Positions 6,901-14,260 of a DNA stretch of 40,458 nt are shown here, piece after piece. The translations under genes were made by a program, and so were the position numbers. How positions within the stretch are numbered: the stretch's first letter is position 1; each line of letters opens with the position of its first letter. Below the pieces are notes generated by a model. That model did not search any database. It was not told the DNA's origin and was given only the letters and a program-made list of their open reading frames with translations. The DNA is from Paractinoplanes tereljensis. Lineage in GTDB: Bacteria > Actinomycetota > Actinomycetes > Mycobacteriales > Micromonosporaceae. Location: assembly GCF_016862435.1 (NCBI RefSeq), contig NZ_BOMY01000026.1, positions 1 to 40,458 of the forward strand, in the 5' to 3' direction.

Positions 6901-7770
6901 ATGCCAGGTCCTCGCCGCCGGTCGATTCTGATCTCGCGGCTGGGCGGGCGCCCGCTCGGCGGCGTCCTGGACGAACTCCGCGGCATCATTCTCGACGGCG
7001 AGGTGCCGCCCGGCTCGGCGATCCCGGTCGACGCGGTGGCGGCGGCGTTCGGGGTGAGTCGCATCCCGGTCCGCGAGGCTCTGATGACCCTGATCGGGGA
7101 GGGTCTGGTCGATCACCGGCCGAACGGCGGTTACCGGGTGACGACCATGACCGCGGCCGAGTTCACCGAGATCTACCTGGTGCGGGAGGCGCTCGAGACG
7201 GCCGCGCTGCGGGCCGCCGTCGAGCTGGCCACCGAGGAGGACGACCGGCAGGCGCGGGCCGCGCACGGTGCGCTGGACGCGGCCATCAACGCGTACGACG
7301 GACGGCTTTACCACCGGGAGAGCCGTCGTTTCCACCTGGCGCTGCTCCGGCCGTGCCGGATGCGCCGGCTGCTGCACATGCTCGATGCGGCCTGGAACAT
7401 GACCGAGCCGCTGCAGCCGATGACGCACCTCGGCGGCGGGGAGCGGGCGCTGCTGCACGCCGATCACGCCGGCATGCTGGCCGCGTTCTGCGCCCGCGAC
7501 GCCGAGGCGCTCACCGCGGTGTTCGCCGAGCATCACCACCGGCTGCAGGCGGCGATCGGTGCGCTGCCGCATGACACCGGGCTCTTCGAGCCCGAGGATC
7601 AGGCCGGTTCGGGTACGCCGTCCAGGTCCGGGCCCGGGATGGGGATGCCGATCGGGTCCGGGTCGGGACCCATCGGTTCGATCGGTGCCGGTGGCAGGGT
7701 GTCCGGGGTGTCGGGGGAGAGTTCGCCCGGGTCGTCCGGGATCGGGGCGCCGGGGTCGAGCGGCGGGTAA
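6901..7770 (+). CDS. GntR-family transcriptional regulator (FadR/FCD type) with odd C-terminal tail
   Basis: A GntR winged-helix DNA-binding domain is at about 18-80 (VDAVAAAFGVSRIPVREALMTL, then GLVDHRPNGGYRV). An FCD effector domain follows (about 88-225), with metal-type residues in YLVREALE, RRFHLAL and HADHAGML. Such repressors usually sense small carboxylates. FCD proteins normally end at about 220-240 residues; this one continues with about 55 Gly/Ser/Pro residues from about 236. That tail lies antisense to a small Asp/Pro-rich ORF with better codon usage (7599-7788), so it may be read-through after loss of an older stop. The gene faces the permease/racemase group and could regulate it; no operator was identified. 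Confidence 0.85.
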   Translation: MPGPRRRSILISRLGGRPLGGVLDELRGIILDGEVPPGSAIPVDAVAAAFGVSRIPVREALMTLIGEGLVDHRPNGGYRVTTMTAAEFTEIYLVREALETAALRAAVELATEEDDRQARAAHGALDAAINAYDGRLYHRESRRFHLALLRPCRMRRLLHMLDAAWNMTEPLQPMTHLGGGERALLHADHAGMLAAFCARDAEALTAVFAEHHHRLQAAIGALPHDTGLFEPEDQAGSGTPSRSGPGMGMPIGSGSGPIGSIGAGGRVSGVSGESSPGSSGIGAPGSSGG

Positions 7771-7788
7771 CGATCGGGATCAGCCATG
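7599..7788 (-). CDS. Small Asp/Pro-rich hypothetical protein, antisense to the GntR tail
   Basis: A 62-residue ORF from ATG 7788, rich in Asp and Pro (MADPDRYPPLDPGAPIP at the start, repeated DP/IPxPGP near the end). AGGA in TAAGGACAGGATC precedes the start. Codon choice (GAC, CCG, CTG, ATC) is typical of genes here and better than that of the opposing GntR tail. There is no recognisable domain; the composition suggests disorder. It lies 57 bases after the DUF397 gene on the same strand. It is supported only by codon use and RBS. Confidence 0.5.
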
Positions 7789-7845
7789 ATCCTGTCCTTA
7801 CCCCCGGCCCGAGCTGGCAAAACGGGCAAATGCGCAGGACCGGCC

Positions 7846-8070
7846 CTACGTGTCGAACTCGCCGTCCTTCACGCCGGCCACGAACGCCTCCACCTCGGCC
7901 GGTGTGAAGAACAGGATCGGGCCCTCCGGCTCGCGGGAGTCACGCACCGCCCACCCGCCGTCCGGCAGCAGGGCCACCTCGACGCTGTTGCCGTCGCCGC
8001 CGCCCTGGTCGGTGGTCCGCCACTCGGCGGTGTGCCGGTCGAACTGTTCCTGGTATCCCTTGACGCTCAC
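7846..8070 (-). CDS. DUF397 domain protein
   Basis: A small protein (74 residues from GTG 8070) with the DUF397 signature: EWRTTDQGGGDGNSVEVAL, then GGWAVRDSREPEGPILFF and TPAEVEAFVAGVKDGEFD. DUF397 proteins are actinobacterial and usually sit beside an XRE-type DUF5753 regulator; none is encoded here, so this copy is an orphan. GTG 8070 has GGA six bases upstream. GTG 8097 (83 residues) is equally open and lies 22 bases after the racemase stop. Biochemical function unknown; regulatory partner roles are known for relatives. Confidence 0.8.
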   Translation of the reverse strand: MSVKGYQEQFDRHTAEWRTTDQGGGDGNSVEVALLPDGGWAVRDSREPEGPILFFTPAEVEAFVAGVKDGEFDT

Positions 8071-8119
8071 GCGTCCATCGTGCCGGTCGCCCGCCACCGA
8101 TGTCGCCCACGTTGTCCGG

Positions 8120-8848
8120 TTAAAGACGAAACGGCAACAGCATCCCGGTGTACGGCTTGGCCGGTGGCGTGGCGTACTCGCCGCGTTTGGAGGTCTTTAT
8201 GGACAGCGTGATCAACGACTGGACCAGGAGAGTGGCCGCGGCGACCCCGTCGATGACCGGCACGCCGAGCTCGGCCGTGGCCGCCGCGCACAGGTCGGCC
8301 ATGCCCGCGCAGCCCAGCACGATCACGTCGGAACCGTCCCGCTCCAGCGCGACCCGGGCCAAATCCACTACCCGTTTCCGGACGGTCGGGTCACCCTCCA
8401 GGGACAGCACCGGGATGTCGCAGGCGTACACCCCGCGGCAGGCTCCGGCCGGGGCGTAGCGGGCGGCCAGGTCCAGCGCCCGGCCGCGGGTCCGGTCCAG
8501 CGTGGTCACCACGCTGAACCCGCGGCCGACGAGCGTCGCCGCGTGCATCGCGGCCTCCGCGATCCCGATCACCGGGCCACTGGCCAGTTCCCGGGCGGCG
8601 TCCAGGCCGGGATCGCCGAAGCAGGCCACCACGTACCCGTCGACGCCGTCCCGCTCGCCCTGGGCGACCGCCGCGAGCAGGCCGGGGACCGCCAGGGCCT
8701 CGTCGTAGTGGCTTTCGATCGACGCCGGGCCCATCGCCGGGGTGACCGCGTCCAGGGTGACGCCCGGGCCGGTCACGGCCCGGGCGGTCGCCTCGATCAG
8801 GGCGGTCATCGACTCCGTGGTGTTGGGGTTGACGACCCGGATGTGCAT
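8120..8848 (-). CDS. Asp/Glu/hydantoin racemase family protein
   Basis: A 242-residue protein of the hydantoin racemase (HyuE-like) family. It starts with IRVVNPNTTESM. The two catalytic cysteines expected of this two-base racemase fold are in VACFGDPGLDAARE (about residue 80) and VLGCAGMADL (about 185). The family racemizes 5-substituted hydantoins or related compounds such as allantoin. The ATG shares one base with the TGA of the upstream permease gene (TGATG), so the two are translationally coupled and the transported compound is probably the racemase substrate. No hydantoinase, allantoinase or carbamoylase gene is in the window, so the pathway is incomplete here. Exact substrate not determinable. 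Confidence 0.85.
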   Translation of the reverse strand: MHIRVVNPNTTESMTALIEATARAVTGPGVTLDAVTPAMGPASIESHYDEALAVPGLLAAVAQGERDGVDGYVVACFGDPGLDAARELASGPVIGIAEAAMHAATLVGRGFSVVTTLDRTRGRALDLAARYAPAGACRGVYACDIPVLSLEGDPTVRKRVVDLARVALERDGSDVIVLGCAGMADLCAAATAELGVPVIDGVAAATLLVQSLITLSIKTSKRGEYATPPAKPYTGMLLPFRL

Positions 8849-10359
8849 CAGACGGCCGGCTCTTCCACCCGGCTGCGGACGGTCAGGGCCAGATAGACCA
8901 GGAAGCCGAGGCCCATCCCGATGAACCAGCTGTACTGGGCGATGGTGTGCATGTGCGGGCCACCGGTCCAGAGCACCGGGATCATCGCGACGACCGCGCC
9001 GACCGCGGTGGCGATGACCGCCGCCGGGTTGACGCCCTTGCGGTAGTAGTACTTGCCGGTCGGCTTCATGGTGAACATCTCGTCCACGTCCACCTGTTGC
9101 TTGCGGATCAGGTAGAAGTCGGCGATCAGCACCCCGAACAGCGGTCCGATGAAGGCGCCAAGGGTTTCCAGGGTGTAGTGGATGACGTCCGGGTTGTTGT
9201 AGAGGTTCCACGGGGTGATCAGCACCGAGCCGACCGCGGCGATCATGCCGCCGGCCCGCCAGCTGATCCGTTGCGGCGAGACGTTGGAGAAGTCGAAGGC
9301 CGGCGAGATGAAGTTGGCCACGATGTTGATGCCGATGGTGGCGATCGTGAAGGTCAGGGCGCCGAGCACGATCGCGAAGGTGCTGTCGATCCGGGCTACC
9401 GTGCTGACCGGGTCGGTGATCAGTTCGCCGAAGACCGGGATGGTCAGCGACGCGGTCACCACCACCAGGATCGAGAACATCAGGAAGTTCAGCGGCAGGC
9501 CGAGCAGGTTGCCGGTCTTGACCGCTTTGAACGATTTGCCGTACCGGGAGAAGTCGCCGAAGTTCAGCATCGGCCCGGAGAAGTACGAGACGACCAGGGC
9601 GATCGCCCCCAGCATGATCGGCAGGGCGTCCCAGCCGTGGTACTTCACGTCCCCCAGCGACAGGTTGATCGCACCCCAGCCGGCCTTGTAGATCAGGTAA
9701 CCGGCGAGCAGGAACATCACCACGTAGACGGCCGGGCCGCAGAAGTCGATGAACTTGCGGATCGTCTCCATGCCGGTCCAGAACACCGCCGCCTGCAGCA
9801 CCCACAGGACCGCGTAGGTGCACCAGCCGAGGGTTGGCAGGCCGAGGAAGCCGTGCAGGTCGACATCCGCCCAGGGCGCGAGGGACGGCCACAACTTCAA
9901 GACCACAACATCAAGAGCAGCCGAGGCGAGGTACGTCTGAATGCCGTACCAGGCCACCGCGATAGCGCCTCGGATGATCGCCGGCACGTTCGCGCCGAGC
10001 ACCCCGAACGCCGCCCGGTTGATCACCGGGTAGGGCACTCCGGTCTGCTGCGACGGCTTGGCGACCAGGTTGCAGAAGAAGTAGACGATGGTGATGCCCA
10101 CGATCAGCGAGACCAGCACCTGCCAGCTGGACAGGCCCAGGGCGAACAGGCTGCCCGCCGTCACATATCCACCGACGCTGTGCACGTCGGACATCCAGAA
10201 CGCGAAGATGTTGTAGGAACCCCAGTGCTGATCCTTCAGCGGGGCCAGATCCTCGTTGGTGAGCCGGAGGTCGTACTCCGGCTTGATGACGCCGCTACCG
10301 ACCGGCATGCCGGCGGCTTCGACCAGGTCCTGTGGCGTGCTCGAGGTGATGTCGGCCAT
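8848..10359 (-). CDS. NCS1-family nucleobase/allantoin/hydantoin permease
   Basis: A 503-residue polytopic symporter of the NCS1 (Mhp1/PucI) family. It has the expected 12 hydrophobic segments, the early NIFAFWMSDVHSVGGYVTAG region and the hallmark SGPMLNFGDFSRYGKS (about 230-245). ITPWNLYNN and LIADFYLIRKQ follow toward the C-terminus. Members import hydantoins, allantoin, uracil or cytosine with Na+ or H+. Coupling to the racemase gene favours a hydantoin or allantoin-like substrate. I chose ATG 10359 because TAGCGT lies exactly seven bases upstream, a leaderless arrangement seen at other genes here. ATG 10422 would add 21 residues with no better ribosome site. It is divergent from the sigma-factor operon. 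Confidence 0.88.
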   Translation of the reverse strand: MADITSSTPQDLVEAAGMPVGSGVIKPEYDLRLTNEDLAPLKDQHWGSYNIFAFWMSDVHSVGGYVTAGSLFALGLSSWQVLVSLIVGITIVYFFCNLVAKPSQQTGVPYPVINRAAFGVLGANVPAIIRGAIAVAWYGIQTYLASAALDVVVLKLWPSLAPWADVDLHGFLGLPTLGWCTYAVLWVLQAAVFWTGMETIRKFIDFCGPAVYVVMFLLAGYLIYKAGWGAINLSLGDVKYHGWDALPIMLGAIALVVSYFSGPMLNFGDFSRYGKSFKAVKTGNLLGLPLNFLMFSILVVVTASLTIPVFGELITDPVSTVARIDSTFAIVLGALTFTIATIGINIVANFISPAFDFSNVSPQRISWRAGGMIAAVGSVLITPWNLYNNPDVIHYTLETLGAFIGPLFGVLIADFYLIRKQQVDVDEMFTMKPTGKYYYRKGVNPAAVIATAVGAVVAMIPVLWTGGPHMHTIAQYSWFIGMGLGFLVYLALTVRSRVEEPAV

Positions 10360-10366
10360 GGCGAAC

Positions 10367-10372
10367 ACGCTA
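10367..10372 (-). promoter_or_regulatory. -10 box of the NCS1 permease gene, leaderless
   Basis: On the minus strand TAGCGT is followed by seven bases and then ATG 10359. No Shine-Dalgarno is present. The -35 region is not recognisable. Confidence 0.45.
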
Positions 10373-10480
10373 GGTAGCCGCTGTTTCACTGGGATTTGCG
10401 GAACTGTATATCTTCGCGCCATGCAACCGATCCGGACTGCGAGTCGTCAGGGGGCTGTGAGAGCGAAGGAGGGCACGTGA

Positions 10481-10990
10481 ATGACAGAGCGTGACGAGCA
10501 GTTCCACAGCTTCGTGCTCGAGAAGCGAGCCGGGTTGGTGCGTACGGCGACCTTGCTGACGGCGGGTGACGGACATCTGGCCGAGGATCTGGTCCAAGCC
10601 ACCCTGACCAAGCTGTATGTCGCCTGGCCGGCGTTCCGGCGCGCGGACAACCCGGACGGCTATCTGCGCCGCACCCTGGTGAACGCCCTGACCGACGAGA
10701 AGCGTCGGTGGTGGCGCCGCCACGAACGGCCGGTGGCCGAGCTGCCGGACCGCCCGCACGCCGCGTCGACGGACCCGGACGACCGCACCGACGGGCTGCG
10801 CGCCGCGTTGGGCGAGCTGCCGCCGAAGATGCGGGCCGCGCTGGTGTTCCGCTACTTCTACGACCTGGACGTCGCCGACACCGCCGACGCCCTCGGATGT
10901 TCCGAAGGCACGGTGAAGAGCCAGACCGCCCGGGCCCTGGACCGGCTGCGGGCGGTCATGAACCTTCCCCTGACAGGAGTGATCCGATGA
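10481..10990 (+). CDS. SigE-family RNA polymerase sigma-70 factor (cassette A)
   Basis: A 169-residue ECF-type sigma factor of the actinobacterial SigE family. Region 2 is at about 5-75 (AEDLVQATLTKLYVAWPAFRR, then NPDGYLRRTLVNALTDEKRRWWRR). Region 4 is at about 105-160 (LPPKMRAALVFRYFYDLDV, then ADALGCSEGTVKSQTARAL, the helix-turn-helix). AAGGAGGG (10466-10473) precedes ATG 10481 at optimal distance. The TGA overlaps the ATG of the next gene by four bases, so sigma and membrane partner are coupled. This operon meets a second cassette of the same design tail to tail. Confidence 0.92.
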   Translation: MTERDEQFHSFVLEKRAGLVRTATLLTAGDGHLAEDLVQATLTKLYVAWPAFRRADNPDGYLRRTLVNALTDEKRRWWRRHERPVAELPDRPHAASTDPDDRTDGLRAALGELPPKMRAALVFRYFYDLDVADTADALGCSEGTVKSQTARALDRLRAVMNLPLTGVIR

Positions 10991-11640
10991 TGGATCTGCA
11001 CCACCGTCTGTCCACGATAGCCGGACCGGCCGGCGACACCTCGGCCCAGCAGGCGGACGCCGACCTCAACCGGGGCAAGCGGGCGCTGCGCCGCCGCCGC
11101 GCGTTCCAGGGAGCGGGTGCCTCGGTCTTCGCGGTGGCCGCGCTGGCCGCCGTGGTCGCCTACGGCACCACCAACCAGGCCGCTGCCCCGAGCCACCAGG
11201 CCGCCGGCCCGGCCGGCACGTCGACGGTGAGCACCGCCAAGCTCGTCGCCTACCACGGCGAGCAGCTCAAGGGCTTCACGATCGACAAGGTGCCGGCCGG
11301 CTGGGAACTGCAGGGCGTCAACGAGTCGGTGCTGACGATCGCCCCGATCGGCTTCAAGGACAAAGAGGTCAACAGCTTCGTCGGCAAGATCGCCGTGATG
11401 CTGCAGTCGAAGGACGACAAGCGCACCCCGAGCGGTACGAACGTCACGGTGGCCGGCCGGCCGGGCGTGATCAACACCCCGACCGACGGCGGCGACACCC
11501 GCAACCTGTGGGTCCAGCAGCCCAACGGGATCTGGCTGCTGGCGCAGATCTGGGACGCCGGCGACTGGACCACCGCGGACATGGTCGAGTTCGGGGCCGG
11601 CCTGCACGTGACGAAGGACGCGGTGCAGGGCGTCGGCTAA
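10987..11640 (+). CDS. Single-TM protein, probable sigma-factor partner (cassette A)
   Basis: A 217-residue protein with a short basic cytoplasmic part (KRALRRRRA), one membrane segment (about residues 38-57) and a secreted-side domain of about 150 residues. It starts MMDLHHRLS; ATG 10987 overlaps the sigma stop as ATGA and AGGAG lies upstream. It does not show the zinc anti-sigma HxxxCxxC motif. Position and coupling suggest an anti-sigma or surface sensor for the preceding sigma factor, as is usual for SigE-family pairs; this is inference. Its stop TAA overlaps by four bases with the end of the convergent cassette B protein. Confidence 0.7.
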   Translation: MMDLHHRLSTIAGPAGDTSAQQADADLNRGKRALRRRRAFQGAGASVFAVAALAAVVAYGTTNQAAAPSHQAAGPAGTSTVSTAKLVAYHGEQLKGFTIDKVPAGWELQGVNESVLTIAPIGFKDKEVNSFVGKIAVMLQSKDDKRTPSGTNVTVAGRPGVINTPTDGGDTRNLWVQQPNGIWLLAQIWDAGDWTTADMVEFGAGLHVTKDAVQGVG

Positions 11641-12230
11641 GGGGTGATTCCCCGGGCGACCGACTCGACCTCGGCCGCCCGGAAGGCCCCGTTGGCCTCC
11701 ACCGTGATCACCACCCCTCCGGGGGTGGTGATCACCGCCGTGTAGGTGGTGGTTTCGCTGCCGACGTTCGCCAGCAGCTCCGCGTCTCCGGCGGGTACGG
11801 CGAACGTCCGCACCGGTTGCGCGGCCCCGGCCGCCCAGTGCGCGACCTGATCGGTGGTGACACCCGGTTCCGGGCGCATGACGCAGACGAACAGCCCGAT
11901 GCCGACGCCCCGGTCGAAGCGGCGGCTCGCGGCGCTGAACCCCGGCCCGGTGTCCTCGTCGTTCAGGCCGCGCCGGAAGATGCTGTCCCCACCGGTCCGG
12001 GTGGTGCCGTCCGGCAGCCAGGTGATCTGAAATCCGTCCAGCACCTCCCCGATCGCCGGCGCGACGACCGCCGGCCCCGGATCGTGCACGGCCCGCACCG
12101 CGACCACGCCACCGCCGGCCGCGAGCAGCACCGCCGCACCGGCCACCGCGCGGCGCAGCAGACGGCGTCGCCGCACTCCCCGCCGGATGTTCTGCACGAA
12201 GTGGTCGTTTACCGGAATATCCCAGCTCAT
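11637..12230 (-). CDS. Single-TM protein, probable sigma-factor partner (cassette B)
   Basis: A 197-residue protein with the same build as its convergent counterpart: about 22 cytoplasmic residues ending in a basic cluster (RRGVRRRRLLRR), one membrane segment (about 26-46) and an extracytoplasmic domain. ATG 12230 follows AGGAGGGATCACG and overlaps the sigma stop as ATGA. The frame continues upstream inside the sigma gene, but the RBS decides the start. No zinc anti-sigma motif is visible. It contains a perfect 14-bp inverted repeat (11704-11735) in its own coding sequence. A role as anti-sigma or sensor is inferred from context. Confidence 0.7.
   Translation of the reverse strand: MSWDIPVNDHFVQNIRRGVRRRRLLRRAVAGAAVLLAAGGGVVAVRAVHDPGPAVVAPAIGEVLDGFQITWLPDGTTRTGGDSIFRRGLNDEDTGPGFSAASRRFDRGVGIGLFVCVMRPEPGVTTDQVAHWAAGAAQPVRTFAVPAGDAELLANVGSETTTYTAVITTPGGVVITVEANGAFRAAEVESVARGITP
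11704..11735. repeat. Perfect 14-bp inverted repeat inside the cassette B partner gene
   Basis: GTGATCACCACCCC (11704-11717) and GGGGTGGTGATCAC (11722-11735) are exact complements around TCCG. It begins about 64 bases after the stop of the plus-strand cassette A, so it may act as that operon's terminator although it codes for residues near ITTPGGVVIT on the other strand. Confidence 0.75.
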
Positions 12231-12712
12231 CGTGATCCCTCCTGGGCGCGCAGGGCGGCCAGGCCCCGGGACACCTGTGAACGGACGGTCTGCGGACTGC
12301 ACCCGAGCAACTCGCCGATCTGCTCATCCGGCAGATCCAGGACGTACCGCAGGGCGACCGCGGCCCGCTGCTTCGGCGGCAGCGCGGCGAGCAGATCCCG
12401 TACGCCGTCGAAGGCGTCCACGGCCGCGAGCGCGGCGTCCTCGCCGGCGTGTTCCGGCACCGCCGCCACCGGGATGTCGCCGCGGCGGCGACGCCGGTTG
12501 AGGAAGAGGTTGAGCAGGGTGCGCTGGGCGTACCCGACCGGGTTGCCGTCCCGGCGTACCCGCGACCAGGCCAGACCGACCCGGATCAGGGCTTCCTGGG
12601 CCAGGTCCTCGGCCTCGGCGCGATGCAGGGTGAGGACGTGCGCGAAGCGGAGCAGCCCGGGGCTGACCTCGCGCACGTAGGCCTCGAAGTCGGCACCCGG
12701 GAATCGGCTCAC
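12227..12712 (-). CDS. SigE-family RNA polymerase sigma-70 factor (cassette B)
   Basis: A 161-residue ECF-type sigma factor. Region 2 is at about 8-75 (AEDLAQEALIRVGLAWSRVRR, then NPVGYAQRTLLNLFLNRRRRR). Region 4 is at about 100-155 (ALPPKQRAAVALRYVLDLPDEQ, then GELLGCSPQTVRSQVSRGL). The order of motifs, the size and the four-base overlap with the membrane partner repeat those of cassette A on the opposite strand. GTG 12712 is the start giving the normal N-terminus (MSRFPGADFEAYV). The two sigma factors are related but clearly diverged, so any duplication is old. Confidence 0.9.
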   Translation of the reverse strand: MSRFPGADFEAYVREVSPGLLRFAHVLTLHRAEAEDLAQEALIRVGLAWSRVRRDGNPVGYAQRTLLNLFLNRRRRRGDIPVAAVPEHAGEDAALAAVDAFDGVRDLLAALPPKQRAAVALRYVLDLPDEQIGELLGCSPQTVRSQVSRGLAALRAQEGSR

Positions 12713-12748
12713 ATGCTGATTACACCGGCCGGCCCCGGTTCTGTTGCA

Positions 12749-13402
12749 TCACCAGCCGCGTTCGCGCCACTCCGCCAGGTGCGGGCGCTCGGTGCCGAGG
12801 GTGGAGTCCTTGCCGTGGCCCGGGTAGAACCAGGTGTCGTCGGGGAGCCGGTCGAACAGCTTGTGCTCGACGTCGTCGATCAGTGAGGCGAAGCGGGCCG
12901 CGTCCTTCTGGGTGTTGCCGACGCCGCCCGGGAACAGCGAGTCGCCGGTCCACAGGTGGCCGTGGCCGTTCGGGTCGCGGTAGAGCAGGGCGATCGAGCC
13001 GGGCGTGTGGCCCACGATGTGGATCACCTCGAGCTCGCACTCGCCCACCCGGACCTTGTCGCCCTCGGCCAGGGTGTCGGTGACCACCGGGATCTCGGTC
13101 GCGTCGTCGGCGTGCGCGAGCGAGCGGGCGCCGGTCGCCTCGACCACCGCGGACAGCGCCTGCCAGTGGTCGCCGTGCCGGTGGGTGGTGACCACCGCGC
13201 TCAAGCCGGCCGGGCCGATCAGCTCGAGCAGGGCCGGCGCGTCGTTGGCCGCGTCGACAAGCACCTGGTCGTCGCCGCAGCGCAGCAGGTAGGCGTTGTT
13301 GTCCATCGGGCCGACCGAGATCTTCGTGACGGTCAGGTGGTCGAGGGTGCGGGTGGCGGGGACGCCACCCCGGGTCACGTCTCCGGTGTAGGACACGGTC
13401 AC
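12749..13402 (-). CDS. MBL-fold metallo-hydrolase (glyoxalase II-like)
   Basis: A 217-residue metallo-beta-lactamase-fold enzyme with the full metal site: THRHGDHW (HxHxDH, about 86-91), HTPGS (about 137), GDSLFPGG (about 162) and PGHG near 200. The layout resembles glyoxalase II-type thioester hydrolases. GTG 13402 overlaps the preceding stop as GTGA, so it is co-translated with the DinB-type gene. That pairing with a mycothiol-linked fold suggests action on a mycothiol conjugate or thioester, which is inference. The frame is open further upstream, but that part overlaps the DinB-type gene. Confidence 0.87.
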   Translation of the reverse strand: MTVSYTGDVTRGGVPATRTLDHLTVTKISVGPMDNNAYLLRCGDDQVLVDAANDAPALLELIGPAGLSAVVTTHRHGDHWQALSAVVEATGARSLAHADDATEIPVVTDTLAEGDKVRVGECELEVIHIVGHTPGSIALLYRDPNGHGHLWTGDSLFPGGVGNTQKDAARFASLIDDVEHKLFDRLPDDTWFYPGHGKDSTLGTERPHLAEWRERGW

Positions 13403-14094
13403 TTCCACCTTCCGAGGGCGGGGAACTTGCCGTCCGGCGAGACGGTCAGGTCGGTGACGTCGCCGCGGCCGGCCAGCCAGGCGGCGATCGACTTGGTGGG
13501 TCCGCCGATCACCGGCGGATTGTCGGCGTCGCCGATGGTGAGGGTGTGCTCGAGGCCGAACGGCCGCAGCACCATGGCCGGGCCGTCCAGGCCGGCGACC
13601 AGCTCCTTGAGCAGGCGCTGGGCGAACGCGTCGGTCCAGTCGGCCGGCGTGTAGGACAGCCCCAGGTCGACGTGGTGGACCTCGACCTCGCGCAGCCGGG
13701 CCCACGGCACCGCGGCGGCCGGCTGCTTCAGGAACTCGATCGGGAAGGTCCACGCCTCGGCCGGCATGGCCGCGCCCGCGTCGGCGAACCGCTCGTGCGA
13801 CTCGCGGATGTCGGCGATCTGCTCGCGCAGCGGCCGGGTCGCGCCGGCCTCGATGTCGGCGTCCCGCTGGCCCGGGGCGTAACCCTCGGCGGGGGAGCCG
13901 GTGCGGGCCGCGGTCAGCAACCGGGTGTACGCGTCGGCGTTGCGGGCGACGTGGGTCAGTACGTGCCCCACCGTCCAGCCGGGCAGCAGCGACGGTTGCG
14001 AGATCACCGTGGGGTCGAGGTCCGACGCGGTGCGGACCAGCGCTTCCGTGGCGCGGTCGACGTCGGTGAGCAGAACGAGCGGGTCCATCGTCAC
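13399..14094 (-). CDS. DinB-type protein, maleylpyruvate isomerase/mycothiol-dependent family
   Basis: A 231-residue four-helix DinB-like protein of the mycothiol-dependent maleylpyruvate isomerase family. It has SLLPGWTVGHVLTHVARNADAY (about 36-57), with a metal-ligand His, and REVEVHHVDLG (about 144-154), supplying the other His ligands. A C-terminal MDMPI-type domain covers about 160-231. Relatives use mycothiol as cofactor in isomerization or conjugation; the substrate is unknown. The start GTG 14094 lies seven bases after a TAGGGT box, a leaderless layout. Its TGA overlaps the GTG of the MBL hydrolase gene, so the two form a coupled pair. Confidence 0.83.
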   Translation of the reverse strand: MTMDPLVLLTDVDRATEALVRTASDLDPTVISQPSLLPGWTVGHVLTHVARNADAYTRLLTAARTGSPAEGYAPGQRDADIEAGATRPLREQIADIRESHERFADAGAAMPAEAWTFPIEFLKQPAAAVPWARLREVEVHHVDLGLSYTPADWTDAFAQRLLKELVAGLDGPAMVLRPFGLEHTLTIGDADNPPVIGGPTKSIAAWLAGRGDVTDLTVSPDGKFPALGRWK

Positions 14095-14101
14095 GCGGCC
14101 A

Positions 14102-14107
14102 ACCCTA
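14102..14107 (-). promoter_or_regulatory. -10 box of the DinB-type gene, leaderless
   Basis: On the minus strand TAGGGT (within GATAGGGT) is followed by seven bases and then the GTG start 14094. There is no ribosome binding site between. Confidence 0.55.
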
Positions 14108-14260
14108 TCGGCCCGGAATTCGCTTTCGCTGGTGTAGTGGGCCGCCGTACCGTCGATGCAGACGCGCCGATCGACCCGCGGGGAGGTGAGGAACGTGCCC
14201 TTCGACCGTGATGCGTCCCTTCACCCGGAGGCCTGCCCTCCCGTCCCGTAAAGGGTTCCC

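Noticed and set aside
10987..12230. Zinc-binding anti-sigma factors in the two sigma cassettes
   Set aside because: Neither membrane partner shows the HxxxCxxC motif, so the anti-sigma role is inferred only from operon position.
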